DNA from: Roseomonas sp. CECT 9278
GTDB lineage: Bacteria; Pseudomonadota; Alphaproteobacteria; Acetobacterales; Acetobacteraceae
DNA: 64,000 bases
Direction of reading: 5' to 3'
NCBI RefSeq assembly: GCF_918698155.1
Contig: NZ_CAKKLX010000007.1
Coordinates: 1-64,000 of the forward strand
Shown here one piece after another: positions 1-7,489 of this stretch (the stretch's first letter is position 1; each line of letters begins with the position of its first letter). Below the pieces are notes generated by a model. It ran no database searches and had not been told where the DNA came from. It worked only from the letters and a program-made list of their open reading frames with translations. The position numbers and the translations under genes were made by a program.

Positions 1-40
1 CTCAGCAACCCAACCCTAGCCAGGGATCACCGCGATGGCC

Positions 41-92
41 GCCTGGGGCGCTCCGCTTCGCTCAGCCACAGGCTTCGCTTCGCGCCCCAGGC
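41..92. repeat. Inverted repeat, 11-bp perfect arms
   Basis: The 11-bp arm at 41-51 is matched exactly in reverse complement at 82-92. The 30-base loop carries two copies of a CGCTTCGCT-like direct repeat. Nothing after the arm looks like a T-run, so a terminator role is not supported. It may be a fragment of a dispersed palindromic element lying at the edge of the mobile patch. Confidence 0.5.
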
Positions 93-97
93 TCTGG

Positions 98-448
98 ATG
101 TCCTACACCACCACTGGGGACGCGACCGCAGCGCTCGAGGCGCTTCACTTGGCCGCGGTTGCCGCTGCTCATGTCTTCAAGGAGAACACGCCTACACCTC
201 GAACGGAGCCCTGGCACAAGGCCGCCGCTCTGATCGCCTGGCATGCCGAGAGGATCTGGACCGCCGGAGGCCAGTCAAAGATTGGAGCAAACCCGACCAG
301 CCCCCTCGTTAGGCTGATCGTCAGCGTGCTCCCGCGGATTGGCCTTCCGGCTGCATCCGAAGAGGCCGTGGCCCGCGAACTGCAGCGTGCCCGCGCATCG
401 CCGCCACGCCCCCTTCCGTTTTCTGTCCCTGCCGCTCCTGCCGGCTGA
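98..448 (+). CDS. Hypothetical protein, possible remnant
   Basis: This is an open frame of 116 residues starting MSYTTTGD, with an alternative start at 35 that would run through the hairpin. The product is Ala-rich and not recognised. Its C-terminal half, around NPTSPLVRLIVSVLP followed by a charged helix, looks protein-like, and that is the only argument for coding. It ends 20 bp before the left end of the insertion sequence, so it may be a small gene of the mobile patch. No ribosome binding site of quality is visible. It could be a chance frame in GC-rich DNA. Confidence 0.33.
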   Translation: MSYTTTGDATAALEALHLAAVAAAHVFKENTPTPRTEPWHKAAALIAWHAERIWTAGGQSKIGANPTSPLVRLIVSVLPRIGLPAASEEAVARELQRARASPPRPLPFSVPAAPAG

Positions 449-468
449 CAGGGAAGCGCCACAACCCC

Positions 469-481
469 TGACCCTGCCCCC
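469..481. repeat. Left terminal inverted repeat of the IS
   Basis: Thirteen bases, TGACCCTGCCCCC, are identical to the complement of the right end. Divergence starts right after. Confidence 0.8.
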
Positions 482-525
482 TGGGATGTCCCCATTCTGA
501 GCTAGAGTCCGTCGAGTGGAGACGG

Positions 526-795
526 ATGATGAAGCGATCGAGGTTCACGCAGGAGCAGATCATTGGGGTGCTGAAGGAGCACCAGGCGGGTGCGACGGCG
601 CCTGAGCTGTGCCGGAAGCACGGCATCAGCGAGGCGACGTTCTACGCCTGGCGGTCGAAATAGGGGGGCATGGAGGTGTCCGACGCCCGCAAGCTGAAGG
701 GCCTCGAGGAGGAGAACGCGCGGCTGAAGAAGCTGCTTGCGGAATCCATGCTCGATGTCTCGACGCTGCGGGAGATGCTGGCAAAAAACTTCTGA
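526..795 (+). pseudogene. IS3-family transposase OrfA, broken by an amber codon
   Basis: The frame starts MMKRSRFTQEQIIGVLKEHQ, the helix-turn-helix head of IS407-group OrfA, followed by the conserved [14 protein letters not shown]. Codon 46 at 661-663 is TAG where the family has the tyrosine of [10 protein letters not shown]. The frame then resumes perfectly ([18 protein letters not shown], with leucine zipper) to its normal TGA at 793-795. Without the stop it would be an intact 89-residue OrfA. A single TAC/TAT-to-TAG change explains it. Confidence 0.9.
783..789 (+). other. Programmed -1 frameshift heptamer A AAA AAC
   Basis: In the orfA frame the bases read A AAA AAC, a canonical slippery heptamer. 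Slipping back one base moves translation into orfB ([10 protein letters not shown]), as in other IS3 elements. The signal remains intact although both reading frames are broken. Confidence 0.8.
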
Positions 796-1640
796 CGCCC
801 GGCTCGCGGAGAAACGCCGTGACCTGGGCGATCAAGGAGAAGGACTACTCGCAGCGGCGCGCCTGCCAGCTCGTCGGCCTGGCACCGAAGACGTTCCTCT
901 ATGTCTCGCGACGCGCCGGCGATGGCGAGGTTCGTGTTCGACTGCGAGCCCTGGCGAATGAACGTCGGCGACTTGGCTACCGGCGCCTGCACATTCTGCT
1001 GGCGCGGGAAGGGCACCGGCTGAACCATAAGAAGCTGTTCCGGCTGTATCGGGCGGAACGCCTCGGGGTGCGCCGTCGTGGCGGGCGCAAGCGCGCGCTC
1101 GGCACGCGTGCGCCGATGGCGGTTCCGCAGGGGAAGAACCAGCGCTGGTCGCTGGACTTCGTCTCCGATGCGCTGGCCTGCGGGCGGTGGTTCCGCGTCC
1201 TCGCCGTGGTGGACGACTTCACCCGCGAGTGCCTGGCGCTGGTGGCGGACACCTCGCTGTCGGGCCTGCGCGTCGGGCGTGAGCTCGACCGGATCGTGGC
1301 GCTGCGCGGCCGCCCGGCGATGATCGTCAGCGACAACGGCACCGAGCTGACCTCGCACGCGATGCTGCGCTGGCAGCAGGAGCGTGGCGTCGCCTGGCAC
1401 TATATCGCGCCGGGCAAGCCGCAGCAGAACGGGTTCGTCGAGAGCTTCAACGGCCGGTTCCGCGACGAGTGCCTGAACGAGCACCTGTTCGGCAGCCTGC
1501 CCGCGGCGCGACGGATCATCGAAGCCTGGAGGAGCGACTAAAACACGACCCGCCCGCACACGAGCCTGAAGGGGCTCACCCCAGCAGCCTTTGCAACGCG
1601 CCCCGCATCGGGGCAAACGGAGAACAGGCTCTGCTCATGA
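789..1640 (+). pseudogene. IS3-family transposase OrfB (DDE integrase), ochre stop near the C-terminus
   Basis: The frame carries the rve integrase core: [10 protein letters not shown] (first Asp), IVSDNGTEL (second Asp) and [16 protein letters not shown] (Glu), with a HTH_21-type region before it. Translation stops at TAA 1539-1541 after EAWRSD, where the family has DYN. The same frame then continues NTTRPHTSLKGLTPAAFA to the expected TGA at 1638-1640. The break removes about 33 C-terminal residues. Like the orfA lesion it replaces a conserved Tyr codon with a stop by one base change. Confidence 0.9.
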
Positions 1641-1653
1641 ACGAGGAAATTTG

Positions 1654-1666
1654 GGGGGCAGGGTCA
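1654..1666. repeat. Right terminal inverted repeat of the IS
   Basis: The complement of these bases equals the left end (TGACCCTGCCCCC). With it, the element closes 26 bp after the orfB stop, normal spacing for the family. Confidence 0.8.
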
Positions 1667-1921
1667 CCGCGACACCGTGTCCGCGCCAGACGGAGTCGAT
1701 TTCGGGCTGGGGCCGCTGCAGCAGGGCATGCCGTGGCACGGGCCAGCCTTCTCCGGCAGGTGGATGTTGATGTTGGGCACGCTGGTCTGGAACAGCTCCG
1801 CCATCTGCGCCTGGGTCAGCCACAGCGTGTCGTCGGCGAAGCGGCATTCCAGCCGGGTGCGGCCATCCTCGGTCTGGTACAGCAGCAGGGAGGAGGCCGG
1901 CGGGCCTTCGGCGCCACTCAC
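1667..1921 (-). pseudogene. RhuM-like protein, N-terminal fragment
   Basis: Starting with a GTG that overlaps the hsdM stop (GTGA, 1918-1921), this frame encodes LLLYQTEDGRTRLECRF and LWLTQAQMAELFQTS, the typical head of RhuM-family (virulence RhuM / Fic-associated) proteins. Homology stops after NINIHL near 1755. The next 90 bases up to the IS end do not resemble the family in any frame. RhuM-like genes commonly accompany type I restriction loci, so coupling to hsdM fits. Family proteins are about 330 residues, so only about one sixth is left. Confidence 0.65.
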
Positions 1922-3756
1922 GCCGCCAACCCGCCGATCATCGCCAGGATACGGTCGGTCACCTGCTTCAGGTCGGCGTCGATCTCGGCCAGCGGCCGCG
2001 GTGGTTCGAAGACGTAGAAGTGCCGGTTGAACGGGATCTCGTAGCCCGTCTTCGTCTTCTCCTCATCGATCCAGGCATCGGGCGCGTGGGGCAGCACCTC
2101 CCGCGCGAAATAGGCGCCCGCGTCCTCGGTCAGCGGCACGTTCTCGGTGTCGCGCAGCGCCGCGTCGGGCTGCAGCTTGCCTTTCTGCTTGCCCTTCTGG
2201 CCGAGCACGGGCCGGCCGGCCTCATCCTTCAGCGGGCGTTCCACGGTGATGGTGCGGTAGCCGAAGGCCTCGTTGCGGAACAGGCGGGAGAGCGGCGCCA
2301 GCTTCACCGTGCCGCCCTCGGGCGGGGGCGGCGGGGTTTCGCCGTCGCGCACCACCACGCGGCTGGTCTTGCAGTCCCCGGTGGTGAGGGTGGCGAGCTG
2401 CGCCTCGACGCCATCGCCGAACAGGCGGGTGACGGCGGCGATGTCGTCCTCGCCCATTTCCTTGCGCTTGGAGCCGAGGCTCTTGCGCATCTTCTGCCAC
2501 AGGGCGGAGGCGTCGATCAGCTGCACCAGTCCGCGGCGCGCGTCGGGCTTCCGGTTGGACAGGATCCAGACATAAGTGGCGATGCCGGTGTTGAAGAACA
2601 TGTCGGTGGGCAGGGCGATGATCGCCTCGACCAGGTCGTTCTCCAGCACGTGGCGGCGGATCTCGCTTTCGCCCGAACCCGCGCCGCCCGTGAACAGCGG
2701 CGAGCCGTTGAGCACGATGCCGATGCGGCTGCCGCCATCCTTGGCCGGGCGCATCTTCGAGATCAGGTGCAGCAGGAACAGCAGCGAGCCGTCCGAGATG
2801 CGCGGCAGGCCGGGGCCGAAGTGGCCGGCATGGCCGAACTGCTCGGCTTCGCGGCGGACTTCCTTTTCTACCTTCTTCCACTCCACGCCGACGGGCGGGT
2901 TGGAGAGCATGTAGTCGAACTTCCGCCCGGCGTGCCCGTCATCCGACAGCGTGTTGCCAGGCAGGATGTTGGCGACGTTCTGCCCCTTGATGAGCATGTC
3001 CGCCTTGCAGATGGCGTAGCTCTCGTCGTTGAGCTCCTGGCCGAACATGGTCAGGGAGGCCTTGGGGTTGTGTCCCAGCAGATGCTCGCCGGCGACCGAT
3101 AGCATGCCGCCGGTGCCGGCCGTGGGGTCATAGATGGTGCGGACGACCGGGTTGCCGGGGGTGAGGATGTCGCTGTCCTCGATGAACAGCAGGTTCACCA
3201 TGAGGCGGATGACTTCGCGCGGGGTGAAGTGCTCGCCGGCGGTCTCGTTCGAGATCTCCGCGAATTTGCGGATGAGCTCCTCGAAGGCCAGGCCCATGTC
3301 GTGGTTGTTCACGGCGTCGGGGTGCAGGGGGAAGCCGGCGAATTTCTCGGTCACCTGGTAGAGCAGGCCGGCCTTCTGCAGGCGGTCCGTCTGCTCGGCG
3401 AAGCGGAAGCGCTCGAAGATGTCGCGCACCGCCGGGGAGAAGCCCTGGATGTAGGCGGCGAGGTTGGCGGCCAGGTGGTCCTGGTCGCCCATCAGCATCT
3501 TCATGTCGAGCACGGAGGTGTTGGCGAAGGGTACGCCGGTGAGGCGGGTCAGGAAGGGCTCGGGGTTGATGCCCGCGGCTTCCTTGGCGGCCTTCTCGGC
3601 CATCACCTTCGCCTTGGTCGGGGCCAACACGCAGTCGAGGCGGCGGAGCACCGTGAAGGGCAGGATGACCTTGCCGTATTCGGATGGCTTGTAGTCGCCG
3701 CGGAGCAGGTCGGCGACGGACCAGATGAGGGCGGAGAGGGATTGGGTCTGACTCAT
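1918..3756 (-). CDS. hsdM: Type I restriction-modification methyltransferase subunit (orphan)
   Basis: The 612-residue protein is a full-length HsdM of the long subclass. It has an N-terminal HsdM_N helical domain (LIWSVADLLRGDYKPSEYGKV), the SAM-binding motif I DPTAGTGGML and a motif IV region at N286-P-P-V-G-V. The C-terminal extension ends in NVPLTEDAGAYFAREVLP and IPFNRHFYVFEPPRPL. It would methylate adenine in a bipartite target together with HsdS. No hsdS or hsdR lies in the window; a truncated RhuM-like gene follows. Motif IV is normally NPPF or NPPY; valine 289 (codon GTC, one change from TTC) removes the aromatic residue that stacks on the flipped base, so activity is doubtful. Confidence 0.92.
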   Translation of the reverse strand: MSQTQSLSALIWSVADLLRGDYKPSEYGKVILPFTVLRRLDCVLAPTKAKVMAEKAAKEAAGINPEPFLTRLTGVPFANTSVLDMKMLMGDQDHLAANLAAYIQGFSPAVRDIFERFRFAEQTDRLQKAGLLYQVTEKFAGFPLHPDAVNNHDMGLAFEELIRKFAEISNETAGEHFTPREVIRLMVNLLFIEDSDILTPGNPVVRTIYDPTAGTGGMLSVAGEHLLGHNPKASLTMFGQELNDESYAICKADMLIKGQNVANILPGNTLSDDGHAGRKFDYMLSNPPVGVEWKKVEKEVRREAEQFGHAGHFGPGLPRISDGSLLFLLHLISKMRPAKDGGSRIGIVLNGSPLFTGGAGSGESEIRRHVLENDLVEAIIALPTDMFFNTGIATYVWILSNRKPDARRGLVQLIDASALWQKMRKSLGSKRKEMGEDDIAAVTRLFGDGVEAQLATLTTGDCKTSRVVVRDGETPPPPPEGGTVKLAPLSRLFRNEAFGYRTITVERPLKDEAGRPVLGQKGKQKGKLQPDAALRDTENVPLTEDAGAYFAREVLPHAPDAWIDEEKTKTGYEIPFNRHFYVFEPPRPLAEIDADLKQVTDRILAMIGGLAA

Positions 3757-3860
3757 TGCGGTCTGGATACACCAACCGCGGAGGCCTTGGGCGGATTCGG
3801 CGTTTGGCGGTCAGACCGCCCTGCCGCGCAGCCACGCCGGATCCGCTGAACCGCGGATAT

Positions 3861-4087
3861 CGTCCGGTCGGACGCCGGACGACCAGTTTACTTGGATGGG
3901 GTGTTTTGGGCGGGTCCGGCAGGGCGCTTTGGCCCCGGTGGTGAAGCGGAGTGCCGCCTCCCGCGCTGCCTGTCCGGACGCGTCCGGCAAATGCGCTGTG
4001 CGGCCGGAAGATACGCCGCCGGCTGGTTTCACGTGGCCGTCCGGACGGCAGCCCTGGATCAGCGATATTGGACCCTGTATTGGACCC
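3861..4087. promoter_or_regulatory. hsdM upstream region with GTCCGGAC-type palindromes and a 12-bp direct repeat
   Basis: The stretch between hsdM and the tRNA (3757-4122) has no convincing gene. It holds three related palindromes: an imperfect one at 3861-3880, a perfect CCGGACGCGTCCGG at 3974-3987 and a perfect GCCGTCCGGACGGC at 4036-4049. TATTGGACCC is also repeated at 4066-4075 and 4078-4087. These could be operator or recombinase sites; the sequence does not say which. Confidence 0.4.
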
Positions 4088-4122
4088 CGACTGAGCCGTC
4101 GGTCCTAACGCCTTGAAAAGAT

Positions 4123-4198
4123 TGGCGTCCCCTAGGGGATTCGAACCCCTGTTACCGCCGTGAGAGGGCGGTGTCCTAGGCCTCTAGACGAAGGGGAC
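4123..4198 (-). tRNA. tRNA-Glu (anticodon CTC)
   Basis: Read on the minus strand, the 7-bp acceptor stem GTCCCCT/AGGGGAC pairs perfectly, the anticodon stem CCGCC/GGCGG encloses loop CTCTCAC with anticodon CTC, and the T-arm GGGGTTCGAATCCCC is standard. Discriminator G is followed by an encoded CCA (4123-4125). The 3' end faces the hsdM/IS patch, the usual orientation for a tRNA used as an integration site. Confidence 0.96.
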
Positions 4199-4239
4199 CC
4201 TGGCCGGAGGCGCGCTTCTAGCCGCCTCGCTCGCCGGGA

Positions 4240-4419
4240 TCAAGCACCCTTATTCGCGCGCCCCTGCCGCGCGCGCGCCGCCTGCCGACGGCCGTCCCGG
4301 CAGGCATCGGAACAGAACCGCACCTCATCCCAGACCAGCGCCCATTTCTTCCGCCAGGCAAAGGGCCGCCCGCAGGCCGCGCACGGCTTCTCCGGCAGGG
4401 TCGGCTTGCGATGCGCCAT
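4240..4419 (-). CDS. DUF2256 family zinc-ribbon-like protein
   Basis: The 59-residue protein starts [20 protein letters not shown] and continues [20 protein letters not shown]. The two Cys pairs (C13/C16, C36/C40) around the WRKKW motif define DUF2256. The function is unknown; the fold is a small zinc-binding one. The tail is basic ([16 protein letters not shown]), possibly for nucleic acid binding. It lies just upstream of the tRNA gene on the same strand. Confidence 0.85.
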   Translation of the reverse strand: MAHRKPTLPEKPCAACGRPFAWRKKWALVWDEVRFCSDACRDGRRQAARARQGRANKGA

Positions 4420-4439
4420 CGGTCACTCCCGCAGCCCGG

Positions 4440-4742
4440 TCAATCCCGCAGCCGGACCTCGCCGGTCGCCCGCCCGGTCGCCGGATCAACCAGCACCACG
4501 CGCTCGCCATCCGGGCGCACCACCCAGATCGCCAGCGCGCCGCCCGCCGCGGCAATCGCGCCGATGCGGCTGCCCGCGGGCTCGCCCAGCACCAGGTTGA
4601 ACGGGCGCGCCTCGCTCGCCGTCGGTCCGCGCGCCGCCGGCGCACCACCGCCGGACCGCTGGACGAGCAGCACCACCAGCGTCACGGTGCCCGCGACGAT
4701 GAGCACCCCCATCCCGATCACCAATGCCTTGAGTGCCGCCAC
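4440..4742 (-). CDS. DUF6476-like membrane-anchored protein
   Basis: The GTG start at 4742 gives a 100-residue protein. It opens with one membrane segment (ALKALVIGMGVLIVAGTVTLVVLLVQ, described here by its ends ALKALV...VVLLVQ at about residues 3-28). A periplasmic beta-rich tail follows, ending in VVLVDPATGRATGEVRLRD. This is the layout of the alphaproteobacterial DUF6476 family, which often sits beside rluD. The role is unknown. It is divergent from rluD with about 30 bp between the chosen starts; a much longer frame reaching 4946 would run across the rluD N-terminus and is not used. Confidence 0.7.
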   Translation of the reverse strand: MAALKALVIGMGVLIVAGTVTLVVLLVQRSGGGAPAARGPTASEARPFNLVLGEPAGSRIGAIAAAGGALAIWVVRPDGERVVLVDPATGRATGEVRLRD

Positions 4743-4773
4743 CCCAACCCCCTCGCCGAATGCCGCCGGGCGC

Positions 4774-5733
4774 GTGGAAACCCTCGCCCCGCCCGAGGCC
4801 GCCGGCATGCGCGCCGACCGCTTCCTCGCGGATGCGATAGGTTCGCTCTCGCGCTCCCGCGTCAAGGCATTGATCGAGGCCGGCCACGCCTCGCGCGACG
4901 GCGCGCCTCTGGCCGACCCGTCCGAGACGGTGCGCGCCGGCGCCACCTACGCCATCGACATCCCCGCACCCGTCGCCGCCACGCCGCTGCCCCAGGCGAT
5001 CCCGCTGACCATCCTGTTCGAGGACCGCGACCTCATTGTCATCGACAAGCCCGCCGGCCTGGTGGTCCATCCCGCGCCCGGCAATCTCGACGGCACGCTG
5101 GTCAACGCGCTGCTCGCCCATGCCGGGGACGACCTGCCGGGAATCGGCGGGGAAAAGCGCCCGGGCATCGTGCACCGCCTCGACAAGGACACCTCCGGCG
5201 TCATGGTCGCCGCCAAGTCCGAACGTGCCCATCGCACGCTGTCCGAGGCCTTCGCCAATCGCGACCTCGACCGCGCCTACCTGGCGCTGGCCTGGGGCCT
5301 GCCGGCGCCGGTCACCGGCGAGGTCAGCGCCCCGATCGGCCGCCACCCCGGCGACCGCAAGCGGATGGCGGTGGTGGATCGCGGCGGCAAGCCCGCCACC
5401 ACGCGCTACGCCGTGCAACGCGCCTGGGGTGCCGCGGTGTCGCTGGTGGAATGCCGCCTGCTGACCGGGCGCACCCACCAGATCCGCGTCCACCTCTCCC
5501 ACCTTGGCCATCCCATCGTGGGCGACCCGGTCTACCTGCGCCGCACGCCGGGTGCCGCGCGGTTGCTGCCGGAACCCGCCCGCACGCACCTGCTGGCCTT
5601 CCCCCGCCAGGCGCTGCACGCCGCCACGCTCGGCTTCAACCATCCGGTCACCGGCCAGCCGCTAAGCTTTGCCAGCCCGCTGCCGACCGACATGCAGGCG
5701 CTGCTCGCGTTGCTGGACGGTAACAGCCAGTAA
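4774..5733 (+). CDS. rluD: Ribosomal large-subunit pseudouridine synthase, RluD family
   Basis: The product isomerises uridines of 23S rRNA helix 69 to pseudouridine. The 319 residues carry an S4-like domain (MRADRFLADAIGSLSRSRVKALIEAG in part) and the catalytic motif HRLDKDTSGVMVAAKS, whose Asp is the nucleophile. RTHQIRVHLSHLGHPIVGD follows further on. GTG 4774 is preferred because it starts shortly before the S4 domain and leaves room for the divergent DUF6476 gene; ATG 4699 would add 25 low-complexity residues and overlap it. RluD versus RluC-type specificity is a family-level call. Confidence 0.88.
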   Translation: METLAPPEAAGMRADRFLADAIGSLSRSRVKALIEAGHASRDGAPLADPSETVRAGATYAIDIPAPVAATPLPQAIPLTILFEDRDLIVIDKPAGLVVHPAPGNLDGTLVNALLAHAGDDLPGIGGEKRPGIVHRLDKDTSGVMVAAKSERAHRTLSEAFANRDLDRAYLALAWGLPAPVTGEVSAPIGRHPGDRKRMAVVDRGGKPATTRYAVQRAWGAAVSLVECRLLTGRTHQIRVHLSHLGHPIVGDPVYLRRTPGAARLLPEPARTHLLAFPRQALHAATLGFNHPVTGQPLSFASPLPTDMQALLALLDGNSQ

Positions 5734-5757
5734 CCCGACTATTGCACTCGGTTTTTC

Positions 5758-5785
5758 TTGCGCACCGCAACCGCGGGCGCTAAAA
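5758..5785 (+). promoter_or_regulatory. Possible promoter upstream of rpoH
   Basis: TTGCGC (5758-5763) and CTAAAA (5780-5785) are separated by 16 bp, in a 229-bp gap that otherwise has no gene. The -10 match is weak. It is the most promoter-like pair in the gap, with a long untranslated leader before the ATG at 5963. Confidence 0.3.
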
Positions 5786-5962
5786 ATGCGTTGTCGGATT
5801 CCGAAGGGTGCCACGAAAGCGCCCCATCCGGCCGGCCCCGGTCACACGGGGCCGGCGGCCCAAGGCGAGGGCCCTGAGGAAGGCGATGCAACCGAGTTTT
5901 TCGGCCGGCGCGGGCCCCGCCATCTTGGGGCGGCCCACCCGGTCCAGGAGGCAGATGAGACC

Positions 5963-6844
5963 ATGGCTTCCATGTCGATCCCGATGGCGACCGAGGGCAA
6001 CCTCTCCCGCTATCTGCAGGACATCCGCAAGTTCCCGATGCTCGCCCCGGAGGAGGAGCTGTCGCTCGCCCGCCGTTGGAAGGACCAGGGCGACGAGAAG
6101 GCCGCCCACAAGCTGGTGACCTCGCACCTGCGCCTGGTGGCGAAGATCGCGATGGGCTACCGCGGCTACGGCCTGCCGGTGGGCGAGCTGATCTCCGAAG
6201 GCAATGTCGGCATGATGCAGGCGGTGAAGCGCTTCGACCCGGAGCGCGGCTTCCGCCTGGCCACCTATGCCATGTGGTGGATTCGCGCGGCCATTCAAGA
6301 ATACATCCTGCACTCCTGGTCGCTCGTGAAGATGGGCACCACGGCGGCGCAGAAGAAGCTGTTCTTCAACCTGCGGCGGCTGAAGGCCCAGATGTCCGCG
6401 CTCGAGGAAGGCGACCTGAAGGACGAGCAGGTGGCCAAGATCGCCCACGCCCTGGCGGTGCCCGAGCAGGACGTGGTCAGCATGAACCGCCGCCTCGCCA
6501 GCTCCGACCAGTCCCTCAACGCGCCCGTGCGCGCCGACAGCGAGGGCGAGTGGCAGGACTGGCTGGTCGATGACGGCGAAAGCCAGGAGGACGAGCTCGC
6601 CGAGCGGCAGGACATGTCCAACCGCCGCGACCTGCTCAACGGCGCCCTGCGCACGCTGAACGAGCGCGAGCGCCACATCCTGATCGAGCGTCGCCTCAAG
6701 GAAGAACCGACCACGCTGGAGGAACTCTCCCAGCAATACGGCATCAGCCGCGAGCGGGTCCGCCAGATCGAGGTGCGCGCCTTCGAGAAGCTGCAGAAGT
6801 CGATGAAGCAGCAGGTCATCGAGCGCCGCCTGACGGTCGGCTGA
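5963..6844 (+). CDS. rpoH: RNA polymerase sigma-32 factor
   Basis: This 293-residue sigma factor directs the heat-shock regulon. Region 2 has NLSRYLQDIRKFPMLAPEEE, region 2.4 LATYAMWWIRAAIQEYILHSW and the RpoH box QKKLFFNLRRLK (about residue 130). Region 4 ends with the helix-turn-helix EELSQQYGISRERVRQIEVRA. ATG 5963 is preceded by AGGAGG; an upstream open frame back to 5669 is an artefact overlapping rluD. The long leader (over 150 bases) could carry thermo-regulatory structure, as in other RpoH genes, but no hairpin was proven. Confidence 0.97.
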   Translation: MASMSIPMATEGNLSRYLQDIRKFPMLAPEEELSLARRWKDQGDEKAAHKLVTSHLRLVAKIAMGYRGYGLPVGELISEGNVGMMQAVKRFDPERGFRLATYAMWWIRAAIQEYILHSWSLVKMGTTAAQKKLFFNLRRLKAQMSALEEGDLKDEQVAKIAHALAVPEQDVVSMNRRLASSDQSLNAPVRADSEGEWQDWLVDDGESQEDELAERQDMSNRRDLLNGALRTLNERERHILIERRLKEEPTTLEELSQQYGISRERVRQIEVRAFEKLQKSMKQQVIERRLTVG

Positions 6845-6866
6845 CCGCCACACCACCGCGAACCAC

Positions 6867-6892
6867 GGGGCGGCGGGGCAACCTGCCGCCCC
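6867..6892 (+). terminator. Possible terminator after rpoH
   Basis: GGGGCGGC pairs with GCCGCCCC across a 10-base loop, 23 bases after the rpoH stop. No T-run follows, so termination efficiency is uncertain. Confidence 0.4.
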
Positions 6893-6962
6893 GCTTGCGT
6901 TCGGGGCTCGCGTTTTCGTGCCGCCGGCGTAGCATCCCCCGCCGCCCGGAGGAGACACGACC

Positions 6963-7319
6963 ATGGCCCGACCCACCCGCCGCATCGCGCTGGCCCTGCC
7001 CCTGCTGGCCCTGCCCGGCGCCGCCGCGGCGCAGGCCCCGGCCATGCGCCTGTTCCGCGTGGTCTCGCAGCGCGACGACATCATCATCGGCCTGACCCCC
7101 GCCGAGCTGGCGGCGATGGGAACCGGCCCCGACGCCGAGCGGATCGGCCGCACCCTGGCCTCCCAGGGGCAGCTCGGCGCCTGGCGCTACGTGGTGGGCC
7201 GCGCGCCGGACGGGTCGACCCGCTATGCAACCACCGCGCGCGTATCGATCCTGCGGCAGGAGACCTACCGCATCGAACCCTATGCCCCCGCCTTGCCGGT
7301 GGCCCCGCCGCCCGGCTGA
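6963..7319 (+). CDS. Secreted hypothetical protein
   Basis: The 118-residue protein has a clear Sec signal (MARPTRRIALALPLLALPG..AAAQ, cleavage about residue 25). The mature part is unrecognised, with LFRVVSQRDDIIIGLTPAELAAMG and a Pro-rich end. AGGAG precedes the ATG (CCCGGAGGAGACACGACC). It stands alone between rpoH and the propeller gene, and probably acts in the periplasm. No function is proposed. Confidence 0.75.
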   Translation: MARPTRRIALALPLLALPGAAAAQAPAMRLFRVVSQRDDIIIGLTPAELAAMGTGPDAERIGRTLASQGQLGAWRYVVGRAPDGSTRYATTARVSILRQETYRIEPYAPALPVAPPPG

Positions 7320-7489
7320 TCGCGCCCCCCCTTGGCGTGGGCACCGGCCGCGCCGATATCCCGGATGCCGGGCAGGGTCTGCCACGCGCCATGGTTGCGC
7401 GGCGCGACCCTTGTTCGGCTGGTCGCCGTGTCCTTGCCGCCAGGCGCCGCCTGGCCCGACTGCGCTTCAGCAACACCGGGAGGATCGCC

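Larger units (their letters stand above)
469..1666 (+). mobile_element. IS3-family (IS407-like) insertion sequence, degenerate
   Basis: The 1198-bp element is bounded by inverted repeats reading TGACCCTGCCCCC inward (469-481 and complement of 1654-1666). It has the IS3 layout of overlapping orfA and orfB joined by a programmed -1 frameshift. Flanking bases are CCC on the left and CCG on the right, so no 3-4 bp target duplication is seen. Both frames are interrupted by stops, so the copy cannot make a full transposase. It truncates a RhuM-like gene on its right. Confidence 0.9.

Noticed and set aside
1667-1760. Second gene fragment between the IS and the RhuM-like remnant
   Set aside because: No frame on either strand resembles a family I recognise; it may be IS-adjacent scar sequence.
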